Below, piece after piece: positions 55,829 through 64,000 of a stretch of DNA of 64,000 nucleotides; within the stretch, counting starts at the first letter, position 1; each line of letters starts with the position of its first letter. The notes beneath the pieces are model-generated. The model saw only the letters and a list, made by a program, of their open reading frames with translations, did not search any database and was not told where the DNA came from. The translations under genes were made by a program, and so were the position numbers. The stretch spans positions 6,959,001-7,023,000 of the forward strand of contig NZ_JAVIWK010000001.1 in the NCBI RefSeq assembly GCF_034314165.1, in the 5' to 3' direction. The DNA is from Pseudomonas sp. Bout1 (GTDB taxonomy: Bacteria > Pseudomonadota > Gammaproteobacteria > Pseudomonadales > Pseudomonadaceae).

Positions 55829-57517
55829 TTACAGCATGGGTCGAATGCTCGCGACCCTGTAGAGCGAAGAACGTGATACAGCCTTGCCCTCTGAGAGCAA
55901 TTGGCGTCTAGCCCATCGCAGACGCCTATCGTGAAAGCCTTCGATTGGTTCACATACTTTTTCGAGCATTGCTGCACACAGAGGAAGCTTGCAAAGCTGC
56001 TTTTCGAAGCGAGAAAGAACATGAAGCTCCCGACCTATCCTGGTACGCGAAATGCGGACAGGCTTACCCGCAAGAGCATAAAGCGCGTCGGCACACTGAC
56101 GGACTTCGCCGGCCAGTCTCGCATCGAGGGCAGCGAACATTTCGGTGCTATTTAGACGAGGCGTACGATGGGGGCTTGGGTTTGCAGTTGACTCCGAAAG
56201 CCACTGCTTATCGTGGCGATACAGCCACGCATACCCCCTGCATGCATGTGCTTTGTAAAATCGATAATCAGCCTCGAAAGCCGCGCGTCTTGCGCATAGC
56301 TCAGTGTGAAATCGTGCCTCCCTCCAAGCATCTTGCCCGCCGGGTACATTTCTGATGTGACGATAGACATACGCTGATGAAACGCCTAGAACGGCAGCGA
56401 TCTTTTTGGCATCAGCTCCTTCAAGAGCATGTTGCCACACAGCGGCTGACGAACAGTCCAGGCCTTCACCAGGCATCACCGGAGAAAGGCGCGCGTGAAG
56501 CCGAATGTGAGCTTTCGGATCACATGCCACCGCCTCTTTCACTGGGCATTGACCATGAAGCAAGCTCACCATTTCAACGCCCAGAGCACCGGCCAATAAA
56601 ATGTATTTGAGCGGATGGTGAGAGGTTATAGGCGTACGAAGCAGCTTCGTGACCCATGAGGCGGGTGTACCTGCACGAACATCTCCGAGTATAGAAAACT
56701 CCCATTCTCGCGGGAGTGCAGCAAAAAAATCGGCCATGTGCTGCGCCAGCATGTGCAGGTGCAAGCGATGGTTATCAGAAGCAAGGTTGAGCTGCGTTGC
56801 CCTGTGTAAAAGCGTGAAGCGCACCGCCTCCGCCGACAAAGCAGTGACGTCAGACTCGAGGACCTGAAGTGAGCGCAACGCTATTTCGTGAAGCGGTGGC
56901 ATGCACCGCAACGGGGTGTCGAGAAGTACTGTGTGTGCTTGCACATTCTCATCATTGGGCAGATTGAGTTGTCGAGAGCTGCGGCTGGACCAGCGAGGAT
57001 CAAGGATCCTGAGTGACGTACCGTGATGCGGACATACCAGCACGCCTGGAAGCATGTGGACCCTGTGCCAGTAAGCGACTCCCCGTTGAGCCTGATCTTG
57101 TGCGATACATTCTGGGCATAACCGCACTCGGGAGGCGAATCCAATACGGCTCGCGTTGACGCCCAGCTTCAACATCAAGCCTTTCCCATCAGCGGTCATC
57201 AGCGTCCGAGCGTGTTCGACCTGGCTCATCCTCAAAAACGGCGCATAGTAGGGTAATAATGTGTGGCGCATGAGGACCTCGGCTACCGATAGCTCAGTAC
57301 CGCTGGGTAGCGCATCGACAAAATCCCCTAAATGACTCGGGAATGCCACATTTTGCGAAAAAGCTGCCGCCGATTTCAGTCCGGCAAATGCTGCTTGGCA
57401 ATTACGAACACCGCAAAGACGGGCATAACGAGAAATCACGCTGTGCAGCGTCTCGTCGGGAAACGCGGCGGGGAAGAAATGGAGTTTAAGTTGCACTTCA
57501 CCCCCCCTCCGACTCAC
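55829..57517 (-). CDS. TniQ/TnsD-family target-selection protein (operon copy)
   Basis: 562 residues from a GTG at 57517 that overlaps the tnsC stop. A GTG at 57496 (MQLKLHFFPAAFPDETLHS) follows a strong GGAGGGGGG and matches the other TniQ start better. TniQ domain at the N-terminus; zinc cluster CPECIAQDQAQRGVAYWHRVHMLPGVLVCPHHGTSL; long C-terminal region with predicted helix-turn-helix AAVLGVSSAYVYRHIRN. By operon place it is the TnsD equivalent that would bring TnsABC to attTn7 (inference). Confidence 0.9.
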   Translation of the reverse strand: MSRRGGEVQLKLHFFPAAFPDETLHSVISRYARLCGVRNCQAAFAGLKSAAAFSQNVAFPSHLGDFVDALPSGTELSVAEVLMRHTLLPYYAPFLRMSQVEHARTLMTADGKGLMLKLGVNASRIGFASRVRLCPECIAQDQAQRGVAYWHRVHMLPGVLVCPHHGTSLRILDPRWSSRSSRQLNLPNDENVQAHTVLLDTPLRCMPPLHEIALRSLQVLESDVTALSAEAVRFTLLHRATQLNLASDNHRLHLHMLAQHMADFFAALPREWEFSILGDVRAGTPASWVTKLLRTPITSHHPLKYILLAGALGVEMVSLLHGQCPVKEAVACDPKAHIRLHARLSPVMPGEGLDCSSAAVWQHALEGADAKKIAAVLGVSSAYVYRHIRNVPGGQDAWREARFHTELCARRAAFEADYRFYKAHACRGYAWLYRHDKQWLSESTANPSPHRTPRLNSTEMFAALDARLAGEVRQCADALYALAGKPVRISRTRIGRELHVLSRFEKQLCKLPLCAAMLEKVCEPIEGFHDRRLRWARRQLLSEGKAVSRSSLYRVASIRPML

Positions 57518-58974
57518 GCTTTGTGATACATCGGTGAGAACTCAAACAGGTCCTCGTTGAGCCAGCCCGCAGCGCGCAGAGCGTCGAGGGGAGCGTCATG
57601 TTCGCTAAGCGCTTTAGCCTCTGAGTTTTCCACAGCAGTAGCAATCGGCGATGGGTGATCTTTCGCAAAAATGGTCGGAGATGGGTCTACCGGCTTCTCA
57701 CGGGATACAACGCTTCGAAGCAAGGTGAGGCGATCCTCTCGTGCCAATCCATCGAAAACCATCATTTCGCTCAGCTGATCCTCAATCGGCAGCAAATCGT
57801 CAAACTGTCGCATCCGCTTCGGATCACGGCTACGCAGAGCTGAAAGGGCTGGCTTTAGAATCTGCATTTTTGAGTTGCTTACCTTCACCAGGATCTCGGC
57901 AGTCAAACACTCCGAGCCACTCTGGACCGCATAACGCTGACTCAATACCAGCAGCTTGACCAGGAAATCCGTGACGCCTTGAGTGTGCTCATACAGCGTG
58001 TCAAAAATCTCGTCGGTCAGCTCAGCCGTCTGTTTGCACCACTGATAGCTCCAGAGATTTTCGACCAACAACCGCCACTCCTCATCATCCTTTTCGAATC
58101 GTTTGAATTCGAGCGTACCAGCACCACAAACTCGGCGGGCAGTCCGCATGGCTTCTGAGAACAGGCTAATCGTCGAGTTCGTGCCACTGAAAACCACCGG
58201 GATACCGATGTTGTTTACCAAGTGCAGGAAAAAATTCAGCATGCTCTCCTTACCACCGGTTTTCGCCAGGTGGAGGTTTTGCAGCTCGTCGATCAACAAG
58301 GCGCCGATGAAAAACGTGCTGGCCACCTGCTCCATCTGTTGCAGCGCATCATTGATGTTTCGATGCCGGTAGCGCTTGTGGTAGTCCTTGTCTCCTAGAG
58401 CGTCTCCAACCGCATAAAAAAACTGCTGGCAAAATCCAGCCAGCGATCCATCCCGAGGGCAGTCAAGCTTCAGCCATGTGATTTGGGTATGAACAAACTG
58501 CTTTCCCTCATAGCGCTCATGACGGATTGTCTGTGGATAAAGGCTCAAGATGGCGTGGAGTGCCGTTGACTTGCCAATGCCGCTCAGGCCGACGACCGTA
58601 AACGTTTCTGCAGTGGACTTGAACGCATCGTGGTAACGCTGAGCTCCCGATAAAGAATGCAAATGCCGGACGGTAGCGGGCGACATCGGGTTACGCCCGA
58701 CATACCCTCGACGGATGAGCAGTGAGAACAGGGCCTCCAGTTCCAGATGTAGCAAGAACGGCTGTACGACGGTTCTCAGCCTGTCGATACAGTGAATTCG
58801 AGTGGCTCCTTCGAGCGTCAGCTCTTTCGGATCCACCGGCTGAGGAAAGTTCGAAATCAGTTCAACAGCCGCCGCCTCCGACAATATCGGAGGCAAAGCT
58901 TCGATAAGCGGGTTACCCGCATACTCACTAATGTCCTGTCTGACGTAATTGGCAAACGTCTGTGCACCTTTCAT
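57514..58974 (-). CDS. tnsC: Tn7-like transposition AAA+ ATPase TnsC
   Basis: 486 residues. Walker A GLSGIGKSTALHAI (near 128), Walker B FIGALLIDELQNL (near 226), sensor FSGTNSTISLF. The N-terminal region of about 110 residues is the TnsA/B contact part in the family. It regulates the transposase and links it to TniQ-marked targets. It overlaps tnsB by 4 bases (58971-58974). Confidence 0.94.
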   Translation of the reverse strand: MKGAQTFANYVRQDISEYAGNPLIEALPPILSEAAAVELISNFPQPVDPKELTLEGATRIHCIDRLRTVVQPFLLHLELEALFSLLIRRGYVGRNPMSPATVRHLHSLSGAQRYHDAFKSTAETFTVVGLSGIGKSTALHAILSLYPQTIRHERYEGKQFVHTQITWLKLDCPRDGSLAGFCQQFFYAVGDALGDKDYHKRYRHRNINDALQQMEQVASTFFIGALLIDELQNLHLAKTGGKESMLNFFLHLVNNIGIPVVFSGTNSTISLFSEAMRTARRVCGAGTLEFKRFEKDDEEWRLLVENLWSYQWCKQTAELTDEIFDTLYEHTQGVTDFLVKLLVLSQRYAVQSGSECLTAEILVKVSNSKMQILKPALSALRSRDPKRMRQFDDLLPIEDQLSEMMVFDGLAREDRLTLLRSVVSREKPVDPSPTIFAKDHPSPIATAVENSEAKALSEHDAPLDALRAAGWLNEDLFEFSPMYHKA

Positions 58975-61139
58975 TTTGCCTGTCCTGGCCGAATTCTTTT
59001 GAGCAAATCGATAACCTGAGCGGTGCGCTCACCGGCATATGAATCATGCGCTTTCTGTGTCGTTTCAGATTGAAGTGAAGCTGGCTCCACCCTGACGCCT
59101 TCAGGAACAACCGCATTTTCACGCTCGCGGAGACGTTCTTCTGCGCGGTTCTCGCGGATGTTTCCAGTGGCCTCTGCCTTAGTAGGCGGAGCAGGTTCCT
59201 GTTTTCGTTCTGCGAGCGCGTGACTGATGATCTGGTGGACCTGATCGCTAAGCTGCACACGGCTTTCCAGCTCAGCTCGACGGCGAGTAGGCGGTTTTTG
59301 GCGATAGGCTTCGAGCAGATCAAAAATCTCGTCCGAGCGATAATTCGCGTAACCGGCATCCGATCGTCGAAGATCACAACGGATAAACTGCTTGGCCTCT
59401 CCTTGAATCCAAATGTGTGCCGCAGAGTTCGGATCGAACCAACACTCTATTGACCAAACGCCCCCTTTGCGAGCCTTGGCAAACCAATCTTTCTCTATGG
59501 CCATATCACACACGTAGTGCATGCCGCGAAACATCACTCCGCCCTTTTGAACGGTCGCGCGCTCACGCGGTAAAAGGTGGAGATAAACCAGCTCGTCGGG
59601 ACGTTTGTTGGATTCGATCAGGTCGTTGTCGCAGGCCCAATTCCATATACCGTTAGGCGTAGGTTCTACGCCGTCATTCATCATCGCTTGAGTCAGTCGG
59701 TCAGGCTGTCGATGGTGACGGTTATAGTGGAGCACGCAATTGATGAGGATTTGGGTGAACTCTTTGAGGTTCAGCGTGGCATCGAGCCGGTAATCTCGCT
59801 CGCCGCGCTCTTTGTCCCGCGCAGCTACCCCGCCAGGTAGCCACCTGATACCCGTCAAATCATTCAAAATGCCAAACCGACTTTCTACCATAGGCTTCCA
59901 ATCAGGCCGATAAGGTGGGGCAGTGCCCATCTCAATTCCCAACCCTGAGGATAACCCCTCTGCTGCGAGTGACAGCATCTCTCCCCGGTCGGCGTAAATC
60001 TGGTGGGGCAGGTGGTGACAATTCCAATCATCTGCATTGATGTCAACGCCGTTCTGAGCGCAGAACTCGACTTTGGAGGTAAACGCGTTGAACAGCGCTT
60101 GTCTCGCCCCATTCCAACTAGGGCCCTCCAATCCTACATAGAGACCAGCAATTATTCCGGAGAAACTATCCACTACGATATAAACAACGGGCCGACCAAT
60201 GAGCATCCGTCTAGAGTAGCTGTTGACCAAATAAATATCGGCAATCGTTGCGTCGATTTCGAACTGATGACAGGGTCCACGCAGCCAATCTCGAACGGTA
60301 CCTGAAAGCGGACGGCAATCCTTTAACCACCTCCTCAACCCTTTACGGCCACGCTCGGTTTCAATCTCGTCGAAAAAAATCTGTCCCCAATATTGGAACT
60401 GCCTCAAGCTGGGGAGTTCTGAACCAGGCAACAAACGAAGCTCTTCTTCACTGTTTTTAGAGATGTCTCGAACAGAGTAGAATCGTCTCAACATTTCGTC
60501 ATATGCGCTCGAAATAGATGATTTCTTATCTCTTACATAAAGAGCATATCCAACACGGATGCATCGTTTATCAACTGCACTGAGCATCTTGGAAGGCGAA
60601 GTAAGAACGCCTTGAAATTTAGGCTTTCGCCCTGGTGGCCTGCTCGGATCATATTTTCTATCGGCAACACCTACCGCCGTATAATTATTAAGCAATGAGT
60701 TGCGAACTTGACCATAAAACCAATATCGGTAAAGAAGCCGATAGATCGTTTTCCGCTGGATTCCGAGCTCTGACGCCCGTCTGCTAACAAGCCGGCCTAA
60801 CTCACCTCGTACAAATATTTGTCCCGGGTATTCAGGATCTAATAGAGGGGCGATGACGGCCCACTTTTCGTCCCGGCCTTGCTTGGCTCTCTCATCCAAC
60901 TGTTCCTCAAGCACAAGCATAAACTCGGGCGTGGTGATGGCTGCTGGTTTGGTGTGACCAGACGCTATCGAGCGACGCAGCTCATCCAGACCAACCGCGT
61001 ACGGCTGCCGGGGTGGGTCAGCTAGATCCATCAAAACTGCTAAGTCATGCGTTTCATCCTGGTAAAGGAGCCTGGCTATCGTAGCAATGACCGACAGATC
61101 GGTTACAGGCTCGAAAACGTCATTAACGAGAACAGTCAT
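58971..61139 (-). CDS. tnsB: Tn7-like transposase TnsB (DDE integrase)
   Basis: 722 residues. N-terminal winged helices for end binding (ERGRLVSRRASELGIQRKTIYRLLYRYW), then an RNase H-like rve domain with D near 294 (QFEIDATIADIYLVN), D near 383 (IYADRGEML) and E near 417 (MVESRFGILND). A C-terminal region rich in charged residues contacts TnsC. It binds the 20-bp repeats at the end and joins 3' ends to target. Coupled by 4-base overlaps to tnsA and tnsC. Confidence 0.95.
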   Translation of the reverse strand: MTVLVNDVFEPVTDLSVIATIARLLYQDETHDLAVLMDLADPPRQPYAVGLDELRRSIASGHTKPAAITTPEFMLVLEEQLDERAKQGRDEKWAVIAPLLDPEYPGQIFVRGELGRLVSRRASELGIQRKTIYRLLYRYWFYGQVRNSLLNNYTAVGVADRKYDPSRPPGRKPKFQGVLTSPSKMLSAVDKRCIRVGYALYVRDKKSSISSAYDEMLRRFYSVRDISKNSEEELRLLPGSELPSLRQFQYWGQIFFDEIETERGRKGLRRWLKDCRPLSGTVRDWLRGPCHQFEIDATIADIYLVNSYSRRMLIGRPVVYIVVDSFSGIIAGLYVGLEGPSWNGARQALFNAFTSKVEFCAQNGVDINADDWNCHHLPHQIYADRGEMLSLAAEGLSSGLGIEMGTAPPYRPDWKPMVESRFGILNDLTGIRWLPGGVAARDKERGERDYRLDATLNLKEFTQILINCVLHYNRHHRQPDRLTQAMMNDGVEPTPNGIWNWACDNDLIESNKRPDELVYLHLLPRERATVQKGGVMFRGMHYVCDMAIEKDWFAKARKGGVWSIECWFDPNSAAHIWIQGEAKQFIRCDLRRSDAGYANYRSDEIFDLLEAYRQKPPTRRRAELESRVQLSDQVHQIISHALAERKQEPAPPTKAEATGNIRENRAEERLRERENAVVPEGVRVEPASLQSETTQKAHDSYAGERTAQVIDLLKRIRPGQAK

Positions 61140-61990
61140 GATAATTTCTCCTTCAACGATACTTGGACAGGGCCCGGTGAAACTTCGAAGCCAGGAACTA
61201 GACCAGTAAGGTGGAGAGGAGTGTTAACCAAATCGATTTTCAGTATCTTGTTCCAAACCAGATGAAAGAAAATTGCTTGAGCGTCTATATAGGAAATGGA
61301 CAGAAGTGATGCTATTTTTCTTAGACAGGTGGCCAAGGTCCACGAATATTCCCGGCTGTTTACAAGGCACTCGATAAAACTCGAATGCAACGGCGCTTTC
61401 ATTAAATCACGAGAGAGCTTCGAGTACCTCCTGATTAGTCCAAGATTTTTAATCAAATCTCGTGTAAAAAACTCGTCTGTTACGATTTTCCAATCAACAC
61501 CTTGGCTTTCCCAAAAACGCTTTTCAATTTCAAGTTTTTCAAGCGTTCTTTTACTTCCATTGCCAATTAAATCGGAACGATACTTCACCGTCCTAGCTAC
61601 CGATTTGAAGTTTCCGCTCGGGTCCTTAACAGTTAACAGGAAGTCTGTTGTCATCACATAAGGCAGTGTTGTTCTAGGGTATCTTGGATAGCGTACATCG
61701 ATCGCCGACGCTATCGCTTGCGCACGCTCTGTGGGTAGTAAAGGGTATTGCTCCCGTATATCCACGACGTCTTCAGAAAATTCACACACAAGGAAGTACG
61801 AACGCTCGAGATCTGACAGGAGGTGATGAATCCTCTCGATCTTCACGCCTTGAATCTTGTGCGAACGACCTATCGACGGGACATCTTGTACCCGCAGCCA
61901 AGGCACGTAGCTTGCCCCGGCGCCTTCGCCAAATCCATTTGCAATGTGCCGTTCAATGTCCTGCTGTGATGCAAACTTACGACCTCGCAA
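61136..61990 (-). CDS. tnsA: Tn7-like endonuclease TnsA
   Basis: 284 residues. It makes the 5' strand cuts, so the element moves by cut-and-paste. The N-terminal domain shows SYVPWLRVQDVPSIGRSHKIQG, an acidic LERSYFL (Glu near 72), TTDFLLTV (Asp near 117) and the lysine in RTVKYRSDL, where Tn7 TnsA has a Q before the K. The C-terminal winged helix binds TnsC. It starts with TTG at 61990, supported by GAGGAGG six bases upstream; no ATG is available in the frame before an in-frame stop. The DNA is AT-rich like the rest of the tns operon. Confidence 0.92.
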   Translation of the reverse strand: MRGRKFASQQDIERHIANGFGEGAGASYVPWLRVQDVPSIGRSHKIQGVKIERIHHLLSDLERSYFLVCEFSEDVVDIREQYPLLPTERAQAIASAIDVRYPRYPRTTLPYVMTTDFLLTVKDPSGNFKSVARTVKYRSDLIGNGSKRTLEKLEIEKRFWESQGVDWKIVTDEFFTRDLIKNLGLIRRYSKLSRDLMKAPLHSSFIECLVNSREYSWTLATCLRKIASLLSISYIDAQAIFFHLVWNKILKIDLVNTPLHLTGLVPGFEVSPGPVQVSLKEKLS

Positions 61991-62150
61991 CCCACGCCTC
62001 CTCAGTCGATGCGGACCGCTTCACCTCGCGCCGAGAAAAAGTCGTAGAAGGACACGACCGGCAAAGCGGCCGTATACAAAACGTTTTCTAGACTACACCC
62101 GCTGAAAGTTGAAGCGATGATTCCAGACCAAAGGGAAAGCCTGGAAAGGA

Positions 62151-62174
62151 AAACCCCCGTAGATACGGGGGTTT
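62151..62174. terminator. Hairpin next to the transposon end
   Basis: AAACCCCCGTA / TACGGGGGTTT with a 2-base loop, between tnsA and the end repeats. It probably blocks glmS readthrough into the element. Confidence 0.7.
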
Positions 62175-62180
62175 GAGCCT

Positions 62181-62249
62181 TGTGTCAATCTATGTTCGCC
62201 AGTGTCAAACTTTATTGTTTTGTGTCAATCTTTATTGTTAAAAACCACA
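62181..62249. repeat. Transposon right end with three TnsB-type repeats
   Basis: Three 19-bp repeats start at 62181, 62201 and 62221, exactly 20 bp apart, following (A/T)GTGTCAA(T/A)CTTTATTGTT; the inner one is most diverged. The element closes with ACA at 62247-62249 (TGTGG on the other strand). Tn7 right ends carry closely packed TnsB sites in the same way. Confidence 0.9.
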
Positions 62250-62254
62250 GGGTT
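62250..62254. other. Probable 5-bp target duplication GGGTT at attTn7
   Basis: The 5 bp outside the terminal ACA. The centre lies about 22 bp and the outer end 20-24 bp from the last base of the glmS stop codon (62274), the normal attTn7 distance. The partner copy should flank the missing left end. Confidence 0.7.
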
Positions 62255-62273
62255 TTGGTGGTACTGGTGAGGC

Positions 62274-64000
62274 TTACTCCACCGTCACCGACTTCGCCAG
62301 GTTACGCGGCTGGTCAACGTCGGTGCCCTTCAGCACGGCGACGTAGTACGACAGCAGTTGCAGCGGGATGGTGTAGAGGATCGGCGACAGGGTGTCGTGG
62401 ATGTGCGGCATGTTAATGACGTGGGTGCCCTCGCCATTGGTCATGCCAGCCTTCTCATCCGCGAACACGATCAGTTGGCCGCCACGCGCGCGCACTTCCT
62501 GCAGGTTGGACTTGAGCTTCTCCAGCAGTTCGTTGTTCGGCGCTACGGTCACCACTGGCATGTCGTCATCCACCAGCGCCAACGGGCCGTGCTTGAGCTC
62601 ACCGGCCGGGTAGGCTTCGGCGTGGATGTAGGAGATTTCCTTGAGCTTGAGCGATCCTTCCATCGCCACCGGGTATTGCGCGCCACGGCCGAGGAACAGG
62701 GTGTGGTGTTTGTCGGCAAACAGTTCGGCGACTTTTTCCACGGTGCTGTCCATAGCCAGTGCTTCACCCAGACGGGCCGGCAGGCGGCGCAGTTCTTCGA
62801 CCAGGTGCGCCTCGACACCTTCGCCCAGCGTGCCGCGCACCTGGCCCAGGGACAGGGTCAGCAGCAGCAGGCCCACCAGCTGGGTAGTGAAGGCTTTGGT
62901 AGACGCCACGCCGATTTCGCGACCGGCCTGGGTCAGCAGGGTCAGGTCTGACTCGCGCACCAGGGAGCTGATGCCGACGTTGCAGATCGCCAGGCTGCCG
63001 AGGAAGCCCAGTTCCTTGGCATTGCGCAGGGCGGCCAGGGTGTCGGCGGTTTCGCCGGACTGGGAGATGGTCACAAACAGGGTATCAGGCTGCACCACCA
63101 CCTTGCGGTAGCGGAACTCGCTGGCGACTTCGACCTGGCACGGGATGCCGGCCAGTTCTTCCAGCCAGTAACGGGCAACCATGCCGGCGTGGTAGCTGGT
63201 GCCGCAGGCGACGATTTGCACGTTGCGCACTTTGGCGAACAGCTCGGCGGCTTGCGGGCCGAAGGCTTGCACCAAGACCTGGTTCTGGCTCAGACGACCT
63301 TCCAGGGTGCGTTGCACCACGGCCGGTTGCTCGTGGATTTCCTTTAGCATGAAGTGGCGGTACTCGCCCTTGTCAGCGGCTTCGGCACCGTCGCGGTACT
63401 GCACGGCTTCACGTTCAACGGGCTGGCCGTTGACGTCCCAGATGGACACGCTTTCACGGCGGATTTCGGCAATATCGCCTTCTTCCAGGTACATGAAGCG
63501 GTCGGTGACCTGGCGCAGGGCCAGTTGGTCGGAGGCGAGGAAGTTCTCGCCCAGGCCCAGGCCGATCACCAGTGGGCTGCCACTGCGGGCGGCGACCAGG
63601 CGGTCGGGCTGGCTGGCGCTGATCACGGCCAGACCATAGGCGCCGTGCAGTTCCTTGACGGTCGCCTTGAGGGCGATGGTCAGGTCGCCGAGGTCCTTGA
63701 GCTTGTGGTTCAGCAGGTGGGCGATGACTTCGGTGTCGGTGTCCGAGGTGAAGACATACCCCAGGCCTTTGAGTTGCTCGCGCAGCACTTCGTGGTTTTC
63801 GATGATGCCATTGTGCACAACAGCCAGGTCACCGGAGAAATGCGGGTGAGCGTTGCGTTCACACGGTGCACCGTGAGTGGCCCAGCGGGTGTGGGCGATG
63901 CCCAGACGGCCCACCAGCGGCTCACCGGCCAGTGCTTGTTCCAGTTCGCTGACCTTGCCTGGGCGACGCATGCGCTCCAGCTTGCCAGCATTGGTAAAAA
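62274..64000 (-). CDS. glmS: Glutamine--fructose-6-phosphate aminotransferase GlmS, 5' part outside window
   Basis: Makes glucosamine-6-phosphate for cell-wall and LPS synthesis. Visible are most of the glutaminase domain (from [24 protein letters not shown]) and both SIS domains ([34 protein letters not shown]), with the conserved end [11 protein letters not shown]. The frame is open to 64000, so about 45 N-terminal residues including Cys1 are missing. GC-rich codon use here contrasts with the AT-richer tns genes, marking the host/element boundary. Its last codons include the TnsD binding site for Tn7. Confidence 0.97.
   Translation of the reverse strand, partial: FTNAGKLERMRRPGKVSELEQALAGEPLVGRLGIAHTRWATHGAPCERNAHPHFSGDLAVVHNGIIENHEVLREQLKGLGYVFTSDTDTEVIAHLLNHKLKDLGDLTIALKATVKELHGAYGLAVISASQPDRLVAARSGSPLVIGLGLGENFLASDQLALRQVTDRFMYLEEGDIAEIRRESVSIWDVNGQPVEREAVQYRDGAEAADKGEYRHFMLKEIHEQPAVVQRTLEGRLSQNQVLVQAFGPQAAELFAKVRNVQIVACGTSYHAGMVARYWLEELAGIPCQVEVASEFRYRKVVVQPDTLFVTISQSGETADTLAALRNAKELGFLGSLAICNVGISSLVRESDLTLLTQAGREIGVASTKAFTTQLVGLLLLTLSLGQVRGTLGEGVEAHLVEELRRLPARLGEALAMDSTVEKVAELFADKHHTLFLGRGAQYPVAMEGSLKLKEISYIHAEAYPAGELKHGPLALVDDDMPVVTVAPNNELLEKLKSNLQEVRARGGQLIVFADEKAGMTNGEGTHVINMPHIHDTLSPILYTIPLQLLSYYVAVLKGTDVDQPRNLAKSVTVE

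Overview
The window reads as Pseudomonas DNA. The clues are a glmS gene at the right edge, an OprD-family porin, czcRS/czcCBA, copRS/copABCD, several small 'AEGGGDR' secreted proteins of the PtrA and DUF2790 type, and BPSL0761- and DUF6957-type genes, which are typical of that genus. Species cannot be fixed from the window. Nearly everything left of position 62249 is the cargo and transposition module of one very large Tn7-like element inserted 24 bp downstream of the glmS stop codon. Its far (left) end is not visible, so the element is longer than 62 kb.

Layout from left to right. 1-3.6 kb: 5'-truncated Zn/Cd/Pb ATPase, a zinc-ribbon protein and CzcD. 3.6-7.4 kb: retropepsin-like periplasmic protein, EptA lipid A phosphoethanolamine transferase and a decayed czcC. 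7.4-20 kb: a 17-copy octanucleotide repeat, an orphan CzcR-like regulator, a DUF2790 protein, two tandem czcRS pairs and the complete czcCBA efflux operon. 20-22.5 kb: two small PtrA/DUF2790 proteins and an OprD porin whose promoter carries the same box as czcC. 23-27.4 kb: a non-metal block with two coupled unknown genes, a two-gene NdpA-like plus membrane protein operon behind a LexA-type box, and two small Pseudomonas accessory genes. 27.5-29.9 kb: an IS66 copy whose transposase has an in-frame stop. 29.9-36.7 kb: fatty-acid/sterol hydroxylase, HMA-CDF transporter, AraC regulator, LspA, CadA and CadR with two matched operators. 36.9-53.7 kb: copper region (copCD, copRS, cupredoxin, Cu/Ag ATPase, dmeRF, copZ, an orphan flgB, PtrA-like protein, copA multicopper oxidase, copB, a nonsense-split cytochrome c, DUF411 protein, DUF2790 protein). 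53.8-62.2 kb: two TniQ/TnsD proteins, TnsC, TnsB and TnsA, then three 20-bp-spaced TnsB-type end repeats, the target duplication side and glmS.

The cargo works as a layered metal defence. RND efflux (CzcCBA), P-type ATPases and CDF pumps export Zn/Cd/Co/Ni/Cu/Ag. Periplasmic and outer-membrane Cop proteins oxidise or sequester copper. The two-component systems CzcRS and CopRS, plus CadR and DmeR, control it. Two shared promoter signatures recur: a 16-bp 'Cop box' (five copies) and a 28-bp 'Czc box' (seven copies, one of them in front of the dead czcC). They suggest that the small AEGGGDR proteins belong to these regulons. The least explained parts are the NdpA/membrane pair with its LexA-type box, the pair of TniQ proteins without TnsE, the six-member AEGGGDR family and the lone flgB.
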